64,000 bases of DNA from Mangrovibacterium diazotrophicum (GCF_003610535.1 NZ_RAPN01000001.1:2715320-2779319), one strand, 5' to 3'. Shown: positions 7,675 to 16,990, counted from the stretch's first letter. Made by a program: numbers and translations. The notes: generated by a model not told the origin, from the sequence alone.

Positions 7675-9141
7675 CTATGGATTCATAAGACCGTAGAACT
7701 CTAGTTCTGCGACATTACAGTAGCCATCAGGAGCTGTGTAATAGTATATAAACCTATAAGCACTTGTTGTTGAAACCTCTGCAGATGTTAATACTCCCAC
7801 TACCGGAGTTTCGGTAATGGTATACAACGTCTCGTAAGTTGCACTGGCCGGATCTGTTAAGATAGTTTCGTCATTCGATCCACGTATCTCAGCACCAACA
7901 ACACGACCTTTCCATTGCTCGTCACGAGGGGCATATTTGAAGGACGTAAGCTGTACCTGGTTACCTGATCCAAAATCGTAACCAACAAACCCGGTAGATT
8001 TGTAGGCATCCGGTGCATCAACAAAGGTTGACAGGTTACCATCGAATGCGTCTGCAATTAATCCATTTACATTATCCCACGACCCTGGGTGACCGATGAT
8101 ATCACCTTCCACCAGCACTCCTGTTGAAGGTGTGGTTTCTCCGGTAATCATTTCTCCCCAGAATTCCAGTTCTGCGACATTACAGTATCCGTTTGCTGTG
8201 TAAAGGTAAATGTACCGATAGTTAGTAGCCGGTGCTACCTCAGCTTCTGTAAATTCGAGTTTTGACGGTCTTTCAGGAATGGTATAAATTACATCGTAGG
8301 TATTCAGGTAGTCCGGATCGTTTGACCCTCTGATTTCGGCTCCTACCAGGCGATCAACTCCCCAGCTTTCCTCGGTATCTCTACGCGCGAATTTCACCAG
8401 TCCGAGTTTCGCTTTATTTCCATCACCAAAATCGTAGCCTACCCATCCTTCAGGACCTGGTGCATCGACAAAAGTGTTAAAGTCACCATCAAATGCAGCA
8501 TCAATCAAACCATTCACATTATCCCACGATCCGGAATGACCAATGATCGTTCCTTCAAGCAAAACAAGTTGAACAGGATCCGCCAGATTAACAGTCTTTG
8601 TTGCCACTGCTTCAGTTGTTCCTTCTTCTCCGGTAGCCGTTAATGTAACCGTATAAGTACCGGTTGCAGCGTATGTGTGCGTTGGATTTTCGTCTGTTGA
8701 CGTTTCACCATCTCCAAAATCCCAAACAACTGCTGTCGTATAAGTTGTTGTACCGGCAAATGTTACAGTCTGTCCATCGACCACAAATGTGATTTTCGCA
8801 GTAGGATTAGGTGACTGTACATGAACTGATTTTTGAATGACTGCTGCTTGTGATCCACTTTCACCAGTGATTGTCAGCGTAACTAAATAATCTCCACCTG
8901 CGGCGAAAATGTGTTTTGGAGTAACCAAAGTCGATGTTTCTCCATCCCCAAAATCCCAGGCTGCAGATACCCCATTGGTTCCTGCTGGCATGAAGGACAA
9001 CTCCAGTGGATTGGATGAACTTGCTTCGTAAGAAAAGTCTCCGGTTGGGTCAAGCAGATCATCTTGACAAGCGACATGAAACAATGCGAGGAACATTGCA
9101 ATCGCCACTAATTTTATATTGTTATTTATAAAGTATTTCAT
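7675..9141 (-). CDS. surface lipoprotein with two PKD and two discoidin-like domains (candidate surface glycan-binding protein)
   Basis: A 488-residue lipoprotein (lipobox FHVAC, Cys25). Two PKD domains follow at about 35-108 and 113-190, each with WDFGDGETST. Two tandem copies of a discoidin or F5/8 type C-like module follow at about 195-332 and 340-488. Both copies share IIGHxGSWDNVNGLI, FVGYDFG or WVGYDFG, VGAEIRGSND and GYCNVAELEF. The gene is immediately downstream of susD (21-base gap), the place where utilisation loci usually encode a SusE/F-like or other surface glycan-binding protein. Binding specificity is not predictable. No catalytic residues are seen. Confidence 0.82.
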   Translation of the reverse strand: MKYFINNNIKLVAIAMFLALFHVACQDDLLDPTGDFSYEASSSNPLELSFMPAGTNGVSAAWDFGDGETSTLVTPKHIFAAGGDYLVTLTITGESGSQAAVIQKSVHVQSPNPTAKITFVVDGQTVTFAGTTTYTTAVVWDFGDGETSTDENPTHTYAATGTYTVTLTATGEEGTTEAVATKTVNLADPVQLVLLEGTIIGHSGSWDNVNGLIDAAFDGDFNTFVDAPGPEGWVGYDFGDGNKAKLGLVKFARRDTEESWGVDRLVGAEIRGSNDPDYLNTYDVIYTIPERPSKLEFTEAEVAPATNYRYIYLYTANGYCNVAELEFWGEMITGETTPSTGVLVEGDIIGHPGSWDNVNGLIADAFDGNLSTFVDAPDAYKSTGFVGYDFGSGNQVQLTSFKYAPRDEQWKGRVVGAEIRGSNDETILTDPASATYETLYTITETPVVGVLTSAEVSTTSAYRFIYYYTAPDGYCNVAELEFYGLMNP

Positions 9142-9162
9142 TGCAAATGAGTTTTTGAATCG

Positions 9163-10899
9163 TTAGTAACCAGGATTTTGTTCCAGATTTGCGTTTTTGT
9201 CGATTTCCCATTTCGGTATTGGCATCCAATACATTGCGGGCGCATTAAATAAGCGTTGTTCAACAAGAACACCGGGTTCGTATGTCTTCGTTCCGTTAGG
9301 ATGCAAAACAATTTCAACCCCAGTTGCATTTCTATTCAGTACATCTTCGGCAATTAACCAACGACGGACATCATAGTAGCGGTGTTCTTCAAAACACAGT
9401 TCTACACGGCGTTCATTAACAATGGCATCCCACAGATCATCCCCAGTAGCTGTAACATCAGGCATCTTTGCACGCGCGCGAATTACATTTAAAGCAGTCC
9501 GGGCTTCATCTTCCAATCCCTGGTTATAAAGAGCCTCAGCATAATTCAAGTATTGTTCTCCCAAACGGAACCAAATCCAGTTCTTGGGATTCGTAAAGTT
9601 CCAACTGTTGGGCACATAGGTTTCATCCATGTACTTACGCACGTTGTAGGATGATTTACTTGTATTCCAGCTATCCTGGCCGTACTTGGTATCCTTTCCA
9701 CCTCCGGTTATATCACCTGCAGCATTGGCAATCAGGTAAGTCTGAACGTTTCTCTCTCTCCAGGGGTCTCCGTCAGCCAGAACTGTGGCATACAAACGAG
9801 CATCGCGATTGGCATACGGATTAGCCTTGTGAACCGGATTATCCCAATCGAACTTAGTTCCGTCAGCCATCTCAAAATCGTCCACAAATTCGGAGATTGG
9901 TGTATTTCCACCCCACAGTCCGTAACCATTCGGTCCATTGGTTTGATCCAATCCAGTCAGGTTGTCACCATCGGCACTCAAACCACCTTCACGATCGAAA
10001 AGTACTTCGCTGTTACCACCATCAAGGAACAACTGTGTGTAATTTTCTTTCACATCGTCGTATTTTTGATACAGCGCGTAACCGTTGTCCAAAGCAGCGT
10101 CAATACACGCTTTGGCAGCATCTGCTGCATTTTTCCAACGATCTGCATCCGGAGCTGAGTAGCCCACCAAAGGATTGACACCTGATTTGTTCATTAGCGG
10201 ACTCGCGGCATAAAGCAACATTCTGCTTTTTAGGGCCAAGGCTGCTACGCTGGTAGCACGACCTTTGTCGGAACCATCATAACTAGCAGGCAATAGATCA
10301 GCAGCTTTATCGCATTCCGAAACAATAAAATCAACGTTGTCTTTATACGAATCACGCGCTACACTTAAATATTCTTCGCGATCGTTTAACGTATATGATT
10401 TGGTAATAAGTGGCATTCCACCCCAACGGGCAACCAGGTCAAAATACATTAGTGCACGGATAAATGTCACCTCTCCAACCAAGCGGTCCTTATAGGTTTC
10501 ATCAGCAAATTCTACTTCATCAATACGTTCGAAGAAAAGATTACAGTTGGCGATATTTCCCCAAACAGTTGCCCATGATCGGTTATCCCATCCCCACCAT
10601 CCGCCGTTCATACGACCTAAATCAGATGGGTTTACATAACCCTGTGTATATGGTTCACAACCACGAGACCAAGTCAAATAGGTTTCATCAACGACAGAAC
10701 TTTGCCACGACTCAGTCCATCCATGCCCAACTTGATTGTAACGGGCATTTACAAATGCTTCAACCAATCCGGGATCGCTCCAAACATCCGTTTCTGAGAT
10801 CTCGGTAAGCGGACTCTTATCTAATATATCTTCCTCTTGACACCCAAAGAAAAAGAGCATTAGTCCTAATAAGAAAGTGTATTTATATATCGTTTTCAT
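9163..10899 (-). CDS. SusD/RagB family nutrient-binding outer-membrane lipoprotein
   Basis: A 578-residue lipoprotein (MLFFFGC, Cys20). It opens with the SusD pattern DKSPLTEISETDVWSDPGLVEAFVNARYNQ and closes with the typical WFRLGEQYLNYAEALYNQG and VNERRVELCFEEHRYYDVRRW segments of the SusD superfamily helical core. SusD proteins sit as a lid on the SusC barrel and bind the glycan before import. The gene lies 12 bases downstream of susC, as expected for a coupled pair. Confidence 0.95.
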   Translation of the reverse strand: MKTIYKYTFLLGLMLFFFGCQEEDILDKSPLTEISETDVWSDPGLVEAFVNARYNQVGHGWTESWQSSVVDETYLTWSRGCEPYTQGYVNPSDLGRMNGGWWGWDNRSWATVWGNIANCNLFFERIDEVEFADETYKDRLVGEVTFIRALMYFDLVARWGGMPLITKSYTLNDREEYLSVARDSYKDNVDFIVSECDKAADLLPASYDGSDKGRATSVAALALKSRMLLYAASPLMNKSGVNPLVGYSAPDADRWKNAADAAKACIDAALDNGYALYQKYDDVKENYTQLFLDGGNSEVLFDREGGLSADGDNLTGLDQTNGPNGYGLWGGNTPISEFVDDFEMADGTKFDWDNPVHKANPYANRDARLYATVLADGDPWRERNVQTYLIANAAGDITGGGKDTKYGQDSWNTSKSSYNVRKYMDETYVPNSWNFTNPKNWIWFRLGEQYLNYAEALYNQGLEDEARTALNVIRARAKMPDVTATGDDLWDAIVNERRVELCFEEHRYYDVRRWLIAEDVLNRNATGVEIVLHPNGTKTYEPGVLVEQRLFNAPAMYWMPIPKWEIDKNANLEQNPGY

Positions 10900-10911
10900 T
10901 TCAATGACGGA

Positions 10912-13900
10912 TTAAAAGGTTAAGTTCAAACCAAAGTTAAATACTCTCGACTGTGGCGTACTCCAGGCTGCAAATCCCTGACCTCCTTCAGTCGTTTCAG
11001 GATCGACGTCCTTTAGACCTGTAAAAGTCAACAAGTTCGAAGCACTCGTGTAAACACGCAAGTCTTTAAAGGGTAAGCGTTGCAACAACCGATCAGGCAA
11101 CGTATACGAAAGTTCAATATTCTTTAAGCGCAGGTAAGTCGCATCTTTCAGGAAGAAGGTGTTTTTCTGTGCGGTAGAAGTCACCTCCCGATCATAAATA
11201 CGTGGGTATTTTGCATTGATATTGAGGTGAGTCCAACGATTGTCGAAATAATCTTGTGTAAAGTTTCCGATACTTCCCGATTCGAAGAACAGGTATTGCC
11301 AAACATTTGTCGCACCTTGCCACAACATACTTAGCCCAAAATTTTTATAGTTGAAGCCCAGATTTAAACCGTAAACGATTTCCGGAGTTGTTGTTTTGTC
11401 TGGTCTGATTTTATCGTTACCGTCAATTACACCATCCTCGTTCACATCGCGGAAAATAAGATCTCCCAGTTTAGCATTACTCAGGTGCGGATTGTTATCC
11501 AAGTCGTCCTGAGTTCTGAAAATACCGATTGCATCGTAAAGCACCCAACCTGCACCAATCGATTTTCCAGTTTGCTTTTGCCACTCCAAAGTAGTCGCCG
11601 GTTCGTCAAAATACAGGATTTCACTTTTTGCATACGAAAAGTTTGCACTAGCATTGAAGCCTAATTTTCCAAATCGCTTATTGTATCCAAGTACAGTTTC
11701 TAAACCTTTAGTTTCACATTCACCGATATTTTCCGCAGGCAATGAAAGTCCGGTATACTGAGGGACATACGACGCTCCACTTGCCAGGATGTCTGTTCTT
11801 TTTGTCTTAAACAAATCCAAATCCAAGCTAAAATGTCTCAAAAATTTACTTTCAAAACCGATGTTGCTTGTGGTTGAAACCTCCCACCTCACGTTCGGGT
11901 TTGCCGTTCTCACTTGTCTGATACCCGCTTGTGAAACGGGGGTATCTCCGCCCAACAAAGCATTCCAATCGTAAGTATAAGTGGTCAAAAACTGGTATTT
12001 ACCAATTCTATCATTACCCATCTGCCCCCAAGAAGCTTTCAACTTGAAGTAGTCGATGAAGCTCAAATTTTCCTTCCAGAAATCTTCTTCCGAAGCTCTC
12101 CATCCGATAGAAGCACCTGGGAAAAAACCAAAGCGGTGTCCCTTCGGGAAGTTTTCAGATCCATCGTAGCGGAAGTTGAACTGAGCGAGATATTTCTCTT
12201 TGTAGCTGTAGTCAACGCGACCAAAATAGTTCATACGCCCTGTTTCACTCGCACTACCGTCATTCTGTGCAGTTTCTTTGTCCCCTGCAAATAATTGTTC
12301 GATTGTAGTCGACACAAAATCCTGGCGTCTTCCATATAAATAGTCATACTTACTTTCATACTGTTCATAAGCAACAAAGGCAGACAGGTTGTGAGCATCA
12401 TTAAATGTTCGGCTGTAGGATAACTTCGCGTTAAGAGTGATACCCAAATTTTGGCTCATACTTTCGTTCAATGCCGCATTGCTGGGACCATATTGTCTGG
12501 CAAAGTATTCATCTGAATTCACGTCGTAACCGTACAAGAAAAATGCTTTTTGAAAGTGTTTGTAAAAGTTGTCAGAGCGGTCAATATACATTCCACCATC
12601 AAACGCAAGACCTTCTGTTATAGAAGATAAATCCAAGCTGAAGCCCATATCCGCATTCACATATGAAGCGTTATTTTTTTGGTATCCCATTGTTCCATCA
12701 GCACAGGTCACCGGGTTAAAATCGTCCTGTGGAGCCAATACCGGCAGTCCGTTCTCCGGCCAACGAATGTTTACACGAGGGTCACCTTTTACCAGGTAGC
12801 GCCAGATTGCTTCGGATCCGTAGTGCGGAGAATTACGATCTTCCTGACGAAGAGAGATATTAACAAAAAGCTTGAGGTAATCGGTAGCCTGAACATCGAT
12901 GTTTGATCTCAAGTTATATTGTTTGTAGTTACTGGCACTGTTGTGATAATAGTTATCCTGAAACTGATAACCGGCCGAGATAAAATATTTCACTTTCTCT
13001 GCACCACCGCTAATTGATAGATTGTGTTGTGTTTGAGGCGCAACATTACGAAGTGTTTCATCCATCCAGTTTATATTCGGATAGTTTGTTGGATCGGAAC
13101 CATCACGAAACTTTTGAATTTGCTCGTCGTTGTAAAGCGGATTACGGCCGTAAATATCGGTTTCAATTTCATTCAAAGCGACCGCATAATCTGCTGAGTT
13201 CAACATATCAGGAAGAACGGTCGGTTGTCTCAAACCATAATTCGAACTTAATCGCACAATCGGTTTTCCGGCTTTACCGCGTTTTGTGGTAACCAGAATG
13301 ACACCGTTTGCTGCCCGCGATCCGTAAATGGCTGCAGACGCATCCTTCAATACAGTGATGCTCTCGATATCGTTCGCATCAATGTTGTTAAAACCACCTG
13401 CGCGATCAGCCACCCCGTCAACAACAATCAAAGGACTGTTATCGCCTAAGGTACTTCTACCACGGATCAAAATCTCGGTGCTTTCGTATCCTGGTTCACC
13501 AGTGCGGTTATTGGTAATCAACCCCGGAAGTCGGCCAATTAGGGAGTTTGCCACGTTTGGCTCAGGTGTTTTCAATAATTCGTCACCAGCTGTAGAAACA
13601 ACAGAACCGGTAACAGTAGCTCTTTTTTGGGTACCGTAACCAATCGCAACAACCTCATCAATACCTACCAATCCTTCCTGCATGGTCACGTTGATTATCG
13701 ATTGGTTGCCGACCAAAACCTCTTGTGACTCCAAGCCGATGAAAGAGAATTGTAATGCTGCACTTCCCGGAACATCTGTAATGTTATAATTACCATTCAT
13801 ATCTGTAATTGCTCCCTGTGCTGTGCCTTTCACCACTACAGTCACCCCGGGTAAAGGTTCTCCCGACGAATCGGTTACTTTACCTGTCACTTTTCTTTTC

Positions 13901-14286
13901 TCTTCCTGCTGTGAATTATTCGATCCTTCTGTTGTGAGTACTATTTGCCTATCCGAAATAACGAAACTTACATTTGTTCCTTCAAACAAATCTTTCAATA
14001 CAGACTCAAGTTCTTCCTGATTTGCGGAAACGGACACAATCCGGTTGACGTCTATCAGGTCTTTATTAAATAGAAAATAGTATTTCGTTGAATTTTCAAT
14101 CTCATTAAGAACATTAAGTACCTTAACATTATTGAGTTGGAGAGTCAGCTGAGTTCGCTGCGAATAGGACTTACCTGCAAAGCCTTGCAGGGCAAAAACC
14201 AGTACAAGAAACACACTGAGTTTCATAATCTTCAATACTTTTAACAAGCCTCGGGTATTACCCCTAGCCATTCGATTTTTTTTCAT
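10912..14286 (-). CDS. SusC/RagA family TonB-linked outer-membrane transporter with N-terminal STN domain
   Basis: A 1124-residue TonB-dependent transporter that imports oligosaccharides across the outer membrane. After a signal peptide (about 1-43) come an STN/secretin-like signalling domain (about 45-125), a carboxypeptidase-regulatory-like domain (about 133-210; KVTGKVTDSSGEPLPGVTV), the SusC signature DEVVAIGYGTQKRATVTGSV, a plug containing VLKDASAAIYGSRAANGVIL, and a beta-barrel ending NFGLNLTF. The STN domain matters: in this family it talks to a FecR-type anti-sigma factor, and fecR and the ECF sigma gene lie directly upstream. Its length is normal for STN-SusC proteins. Internal ATGs near residue 21 could be alternative starts. 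Confidence 0.96.
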   Translation of the reverse strand: MKKNRMARGNTRGLLKVLKIMKLSVFLVLVFALQGFAGKSYSQRTQLTLQLNNVKVLNVLNEIENSTKYYFLFNKDLIDVNRIVSVSANQEELESVLKDLFEGTNVSFVISDRQIVLTTEGSNNSQQEEKRKVTGKVTDSSGEPLPGVTVVVKGTAQGAITDMNGNYNITDVPGSAALQFSFIGLESQEVLVGNQSIINVTMQEGLVGIDEVVAIGYGTQKRATVTGSVVSTAGDELLKTPEPNVANSLIGRLPGLITNNRTGEPGYESTEILIRGRSTLGDNSPLIVVDGVADRAGGFNNIDANDIESITVLKDASAAIYGSRAANGVILVTTKRGKAGKPIVRLSSNYGLRQPTVLPDMLNSADYAVALNEIETDIYGRNPLYNDEQIQKFRDGSDPTNYPNINWMDETLRNVAPQTQHNLSISGGAEKVKYFISAGYQFQDNYYHNSASNYKQYNLRSNIDVQATDYLKLFVNISLRQEDRNSPHYGSEAIWRYLVKGDPRVNIRWPENGLPVLAPQDDFNPVTCADGTMGYQKNNASYVNADMGFSLDLSSITEGLAFDGGMYIDRSDNFYKHFQKAFFLYGYDVNSDEYFARQYGPSNAALNESMSQNLGITLNAKLSYSRTFNDAHNLSAFVAYEQYESKYDYLYGRRQDFVSTTIEQLFAGDKETAQNDGSASETGRMNYFGRVDYSYKEKYLAQFNFRYDGSENFPKGHRFGFFPGASIGWRASEEDFWKENLSFIDYFKLKASWGQMGNDRIGKYQFLTTYTYDWNALLGGDTPVSQAGIRQVRTANPNVRWEVSTTSNIGFESKFLRHFSLDLDLFKTKRTDILASGASYVPQYTGLSLPAENIGECETKGLETVLGYNKRFGKLGFNASANFSYAKSEILYFDEPATTLEWQKQTGKSIGAGWVLYDAIGIFRTQDDLDNNPHLSNAKLGDLIFRDVNEDGVIDGNDKIRPDKTTTPEIVYGLNLGFNYKNFGLSMLWQGATNVWQYLFFESGSIGNFTQDYFDNRWTHLNINAKYPRIYDREVTSTAQKNTFFLKDATYLRLKNIELSYTLPDRLLQRLPFKDLRVYTSASNLLTFTGLKDVDPETTEGGQGFAAWSTPQSRVFNFGLNLTF

Positions 14287-14338
14287 AAATTTGAACGATT
14301 AAGTAGTTAAATTTTTTGCTGTTTTGACTGCTTTACAA

Positions 14339-14366
14339 ATGGGAAGGTGTTGGTAGCACCTCCCAT
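14339..14366 (-). terminator. hairpin between fecR and susC
   Basis: Arms ATGGGAAGGTG and CACCTCCCAT pair over 10 bp with one bulged A and a 7-base loop. The T run is on the plus-strand side, so it is a poor terminator for fecR (minus strand). It may be an attenuator or 3' end separating sigma/anti-sigma mRNA from the highly expressed susC message. Confidence 0.4.
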
Positions 14367-14373
14367 TTTTTAG

Positions 14374-15414
14374 TTAAAAATCACCTATCCTTCTTTCATC
14401 TGTCATTAGAATAATTTTACGGTTTGAAAATGTGCCATCGGGTTGTTTCACTCGTTCAACCTCCTGGTATTTTATTGGTGCTGTTAGTTTTATCAGACGC
14501 AGAACTTCGTCCAACGATTCGTTTTCGAAAGTGCCGTAATACCTGTAGTCTTTCAATTTTTGCCCAACGACTTCGATCTCTACATGATACCAACGACTAA
14601 TTTGACTTGCGATATCTTCGAAACGCTCGTTACGGAACACCAGTTTCCCATTAATCCACGACACCAGGGCGCTGGCATCAACCTCCTTCTTAACATACCG
14701 GCTGTTCGCTATATCGAAAACTAGTTGCTGGTCGGGAGATAAAAGTGTCAAAGGCTTGAGGTTTGTATCCAACACTTTCACCTGTCCGGTTTTCAATACC
14801 ACTTCCTCACTCTGCTCATCAGGATACGCAAGTACACTAAAAGTGGTTCCTAACACCTCTACATTCAGCTGACTTGTAGTAACATTAAAGGGATGCTTTT
14901 TGTCTTTTACAACCTCGAAATAGGCCTGTCCTACTAATTCCACTTTCCGGTTCGAGCTAAAATTGACAGCATATTTCAGTTTTGAATCACTGTTTAGAAC
15001 ACCAGATGATCCATCCGGCAAATGAAACTGGGCACGCACCCCGGGAGGGCAGATTATCTCAGCCCAGCTTTCCTCTGCCGACTGGCCAATATTCGAAGAA
15101 ATATAATATAACAGGAAGCTTATTGCCAAGGGGATGAAAAGAATTGCGGCAGCGCGCTGTAACCAGACCAAATAATTCAGCTGGCGCCGTTTGCTTGCAG
15201 GGCTAAGTTCAAGACGGTAGACAAGACTGTTCCAGCTTTTCAGAAGGGGGAAGTCTTTGTCATCATCATCAATTGTTTGCCATTGCTGTTCCAACGCAGA
15301 CAAGAAATTTTCGTCAGCCTTTTCTTTCTCAAATTCACGTTGAATTGAAAAATATTCTTTTCGAGTGTATTTCCCGTTAAAAAAGTTGTCCAGTATTTTC
15401 TTCAGGTCTTCCAT
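14374..15414 (-). CDS. FecR-family anti-sigma factor
   Basis: A 346-residue protein with a cytoplasmic N-terminal anti-sigma part (1-80), one membrane helix (about 82-106), a FecR periplasmic domain (about 118-215; PPGVRAQFHLPDGSSGVLNSDSKL) and a C-terminal DUF4974-like domain (about 250-325, with FENESLDEVLRLI). It would hold the neighbouring ECF sigma factor inactive until the STN domain of SusC reports ligand. It lies 81 bases downstream of the sigma gene and 87 bases upstream of susC. Assignment is firm from architecture and context. Confidence 0.93.
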   Translation of the reverse strand: MEDLKKILDNFFNGKYTRKEYFSIQREFEKEKADENFLSALEQQWQTIDDDDKDFPLLKSWNSLVYRLELSPASKRRQLNYLVWLQRAAAILFIPLAISFLLYYISSNIGQSAEESWAEIICPPGVRAQFHLPDGSSGVLNSDSKLKYAVNFSSNRKVELVGQAYFEVVKDKKHPFNVTTSQLNVEVLGTTFSVLAYPDEQSEEVVLKTGQVKVLDTNLKPLTLLSPDQQLVFDIANSRYVKKEVDASALVSWINGKLVFRNERFEDIASQISRWYHVEIEVVGQKLKDYRYYGTFENESLDEVLRLIKLTAPIKYQEVERVKQPDGTFSNRKIILMTDERRIGDF

Positions 15415-15495
15415 ATTGCTCAGGCTAAAAGTTAAAGGCCTACAATAAGTAATATGGACGGGAAAGAAAAACTACGTAGTCAGAAGTAATTTTTT

Positions 15496-16092
15496 TTACT
15501 TTTTTTTCGGATCAAGAAATAAATGATAGAATAACAGGCCAGCAACGTGGTCTTCACTTAAATCTTTCTTCAATTGTTTTAGCGCTTCGGACAGGTGTTT
15601 TTCTACAGTTCTGGGAGATATTTCCAATAGTTCAGCAATCTCTTTGGTTGGTATTCCTTGTTTTTTACTTAACAAGATTACCTCGCGTTGCCGTGGTGGT
15701 AACAGTGCAATCTTTTCTTCTACTAAATCCAACAGTGACTTGTAGTCAATGCGTTCTTCTGTTCGATTGTCGAATTCGATGGCATAATCAAGAATCTCGT
15801 GTTTATAACGATTTTCACGACTTTGTTTATTAAAATATTCACGAATACAGTTGTAGGTAATTTTGAATAGATAAGACTTAAAAGACAGCTCTGTATTAAT
15901 TGATTCCCTTGCATTCCAAACCTTAACGAACACATCCTGCACAATTTCTTCGGCCTCGCTTTTGGACTTTAAATACCCTCTAGCAAATGCAAAAATTCGC
16001 TTCGAATACAGTTCAAACAAAAGCTGAAATGCCTTCTTGTCGCCCTGCTTTAATCCATCAACTAGTTCTTTTTCTTTTATTTCTCCCCGCAT
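15496..16092 (-). CDS. ECF RNA polymerase sigma factor
   Basis: A 198-residue sigma-70 family protein when started at the ATG at 16092 (MRGEIKEKELVDGL). The frame runs back to an ATG at 16134, but that N-terminal extension (MYCLLSAVLFNRIK) is unlike the family. Region 2 is FQLLFELYSKRIFAFARGYL to EAEEIVQDVFVKVW; region 4 is LPPRQREVILLSKKQGIPTKEIAELLEISPRTVEKHLSEA. It is of the Bacteroidota SusC/FecR-linked ECF group, and is expected to transcribe the utilisation locus after release from FecR. Confidence 0.94.
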   Translation of the reverse strand: MRGEIKEKELVDGLKQGDKKAFQLLFELYSKRIFAFARGYLKSKSEAEEIVQDVFVKVWNARESINTELSFKSYLFKITYNCIREYFNKQSRENRYKHEILDYAIEFDNRTEERIDYKSLLDLVEEKIALLPPRQREVILLSKKQGIPTKEIAELLEISPRTVEKHLSEALKQLKKDLSEDHVAGLLFYHLFLDPKKK

Positions 16093-16134
16093 CTTAATCC
16101 GATTAAACAATACTGCGGATAACAGACAGTACAC

Positions 16135-16885
16135 CGGTAAATACCGATTAGTTTGTTAAGTAAACATCAAAGTAAATAAAAAAGAATAAGCCTCCAAGCA
16201 CCAAGGTCAAGCTTTCTATTTCGTTAAGTAATGAAACCCAATCATTACGACAACTATTCAAGAGTATCTAAAAAGGTCTATACTTAACCTGACAACTGAA
16301 TTTTGCCTTCACCGCGAATACCAAATTTCCATTTAAGCTAAATCTGCCAAGTCAGTCCTTACCGAAAAATCTTCCAACTATCGATCAACAAATGCATTCG
16401 TCCCTTCAGCCTATTCAGCCCATTTATCGGCACTGCCAGCATCCGGGCACAAAAATATTTTTTCTCAAGCCAAGATCGTTAATGTGGTCTTTATTTAGGT
16501 TACCCAAGACACCTGTTGTCAACCGGATATAATCCGGTTCTTTAATAGCCGTTATTAGAGTCGTCCTTTGGCTTTGAACAATACATAATTCTTTTTCTAA
16601 CTTACTGCAAGACGCTCACCCAAAAGATTTCTTATTGGCTAAAAATCTGGGATTTCCTCATGCCCCAAGCAATGTGGCTGTATGTTTCCTTTATTCGTTT
16701 TCCGGGCTGCAGATCATAAGCCATAATCTTTCCGTTTCTATATAGCGACCGTACCTATCTATTTGATAGAATACAATGGAATTGGGGCACTATTCGAAGA
16801 AAATAAATTTATCAGAAAGCGAAGGGTCAAGCTTGAAAACTCTAAATTTGGCGACAGTTTTAATACAAACTAAGACTTATAAAAT
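16135..16885. other. 750-base intergenic region upstream of the ECF sigma gene
   Basis: No convincing gene. It contains an 8-bp-arm palindrome at 16521-16539 and a short minus-strand open stretch at 16632-16724 whose peptide (MAYDLQPGKRIKETYSHI, continuing to a stop) has protein-like composition and may be a decayed gene remnant. A -7 box TAAATTTG at 16843-16850 probably drives the tRNA at 16886. Confidence 0.4.
16521..16539. promoter_or_regulatory. perfect palindrome, possible operator
   Basis: AACCGGAT-ATA-ATCCGGTT: 8-base arms around a 3-base centre, in otherwise featureless DNA about 430 bases upstream of the sigma gene start. There is no T run, so it is not an obvious terminator. The binding protein is unknown. 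Confidence 0.3.
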
Positions 16886-16958
16886 TGACCTGTGGTGTAA
16901 CTGGCAACACGTCAGATTCTGGTCCTGAAGAGTCCTGGTTCGAGCCCAGGCAGGTCAA
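16886..16958 (+). tRNA. tRNA-Gln (anticodon CTG)
   Basis: A 73-base cloverleaf. The acceptor stem TGACCTG (16886-16892) pairs with CAGGTCA (16951-16957); the discriminator is A. The anticodon loop is TTCTGGT with CTG at 16919-16921, reading CAG codons. The T arm is CCTGG-TTCGAGC-CCAGG. The anticodon stem TCAGA/CCTGA has an A-C mismatch next to the loop (positions 31 and 39), unlike the fully paired TTG isoacceptor at 2144. Most of the D arm is identical between the two. Confidence 0.92.
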
Positions 16959-16960
16959 CA

Positions 16961-16990
16961 AAAAAAGCAGCTCAAACGGGCTGCTTTTTC
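16961..16990. terminator. terminator after tRNA-Gln(CTG)
   Basis: Stem GCAGCTC/GGGCTGC (16967-16973 and 16978-16984, one G-T pair) with loop AAAC, preceded by six A and followed by TTTTTC. It can act on both strands, also ending the minus-strand Fur-family transcript that stops at 17033. Confidence 0.75.

Noticed and set aside
16135-16860. CRISPR array or small RNA in the AT-rich gaps
   Set aside because: No regularly spaced direct repeats were seen in this or any other gap.
2144-16958. Utilisation locus as an integrated mobile island between tRNA genes
   Set aside because: No integrase, no att-type direct repeats beyond the tRNA homology itself and no change in base composition that I could judge by eye; kept only as a question.
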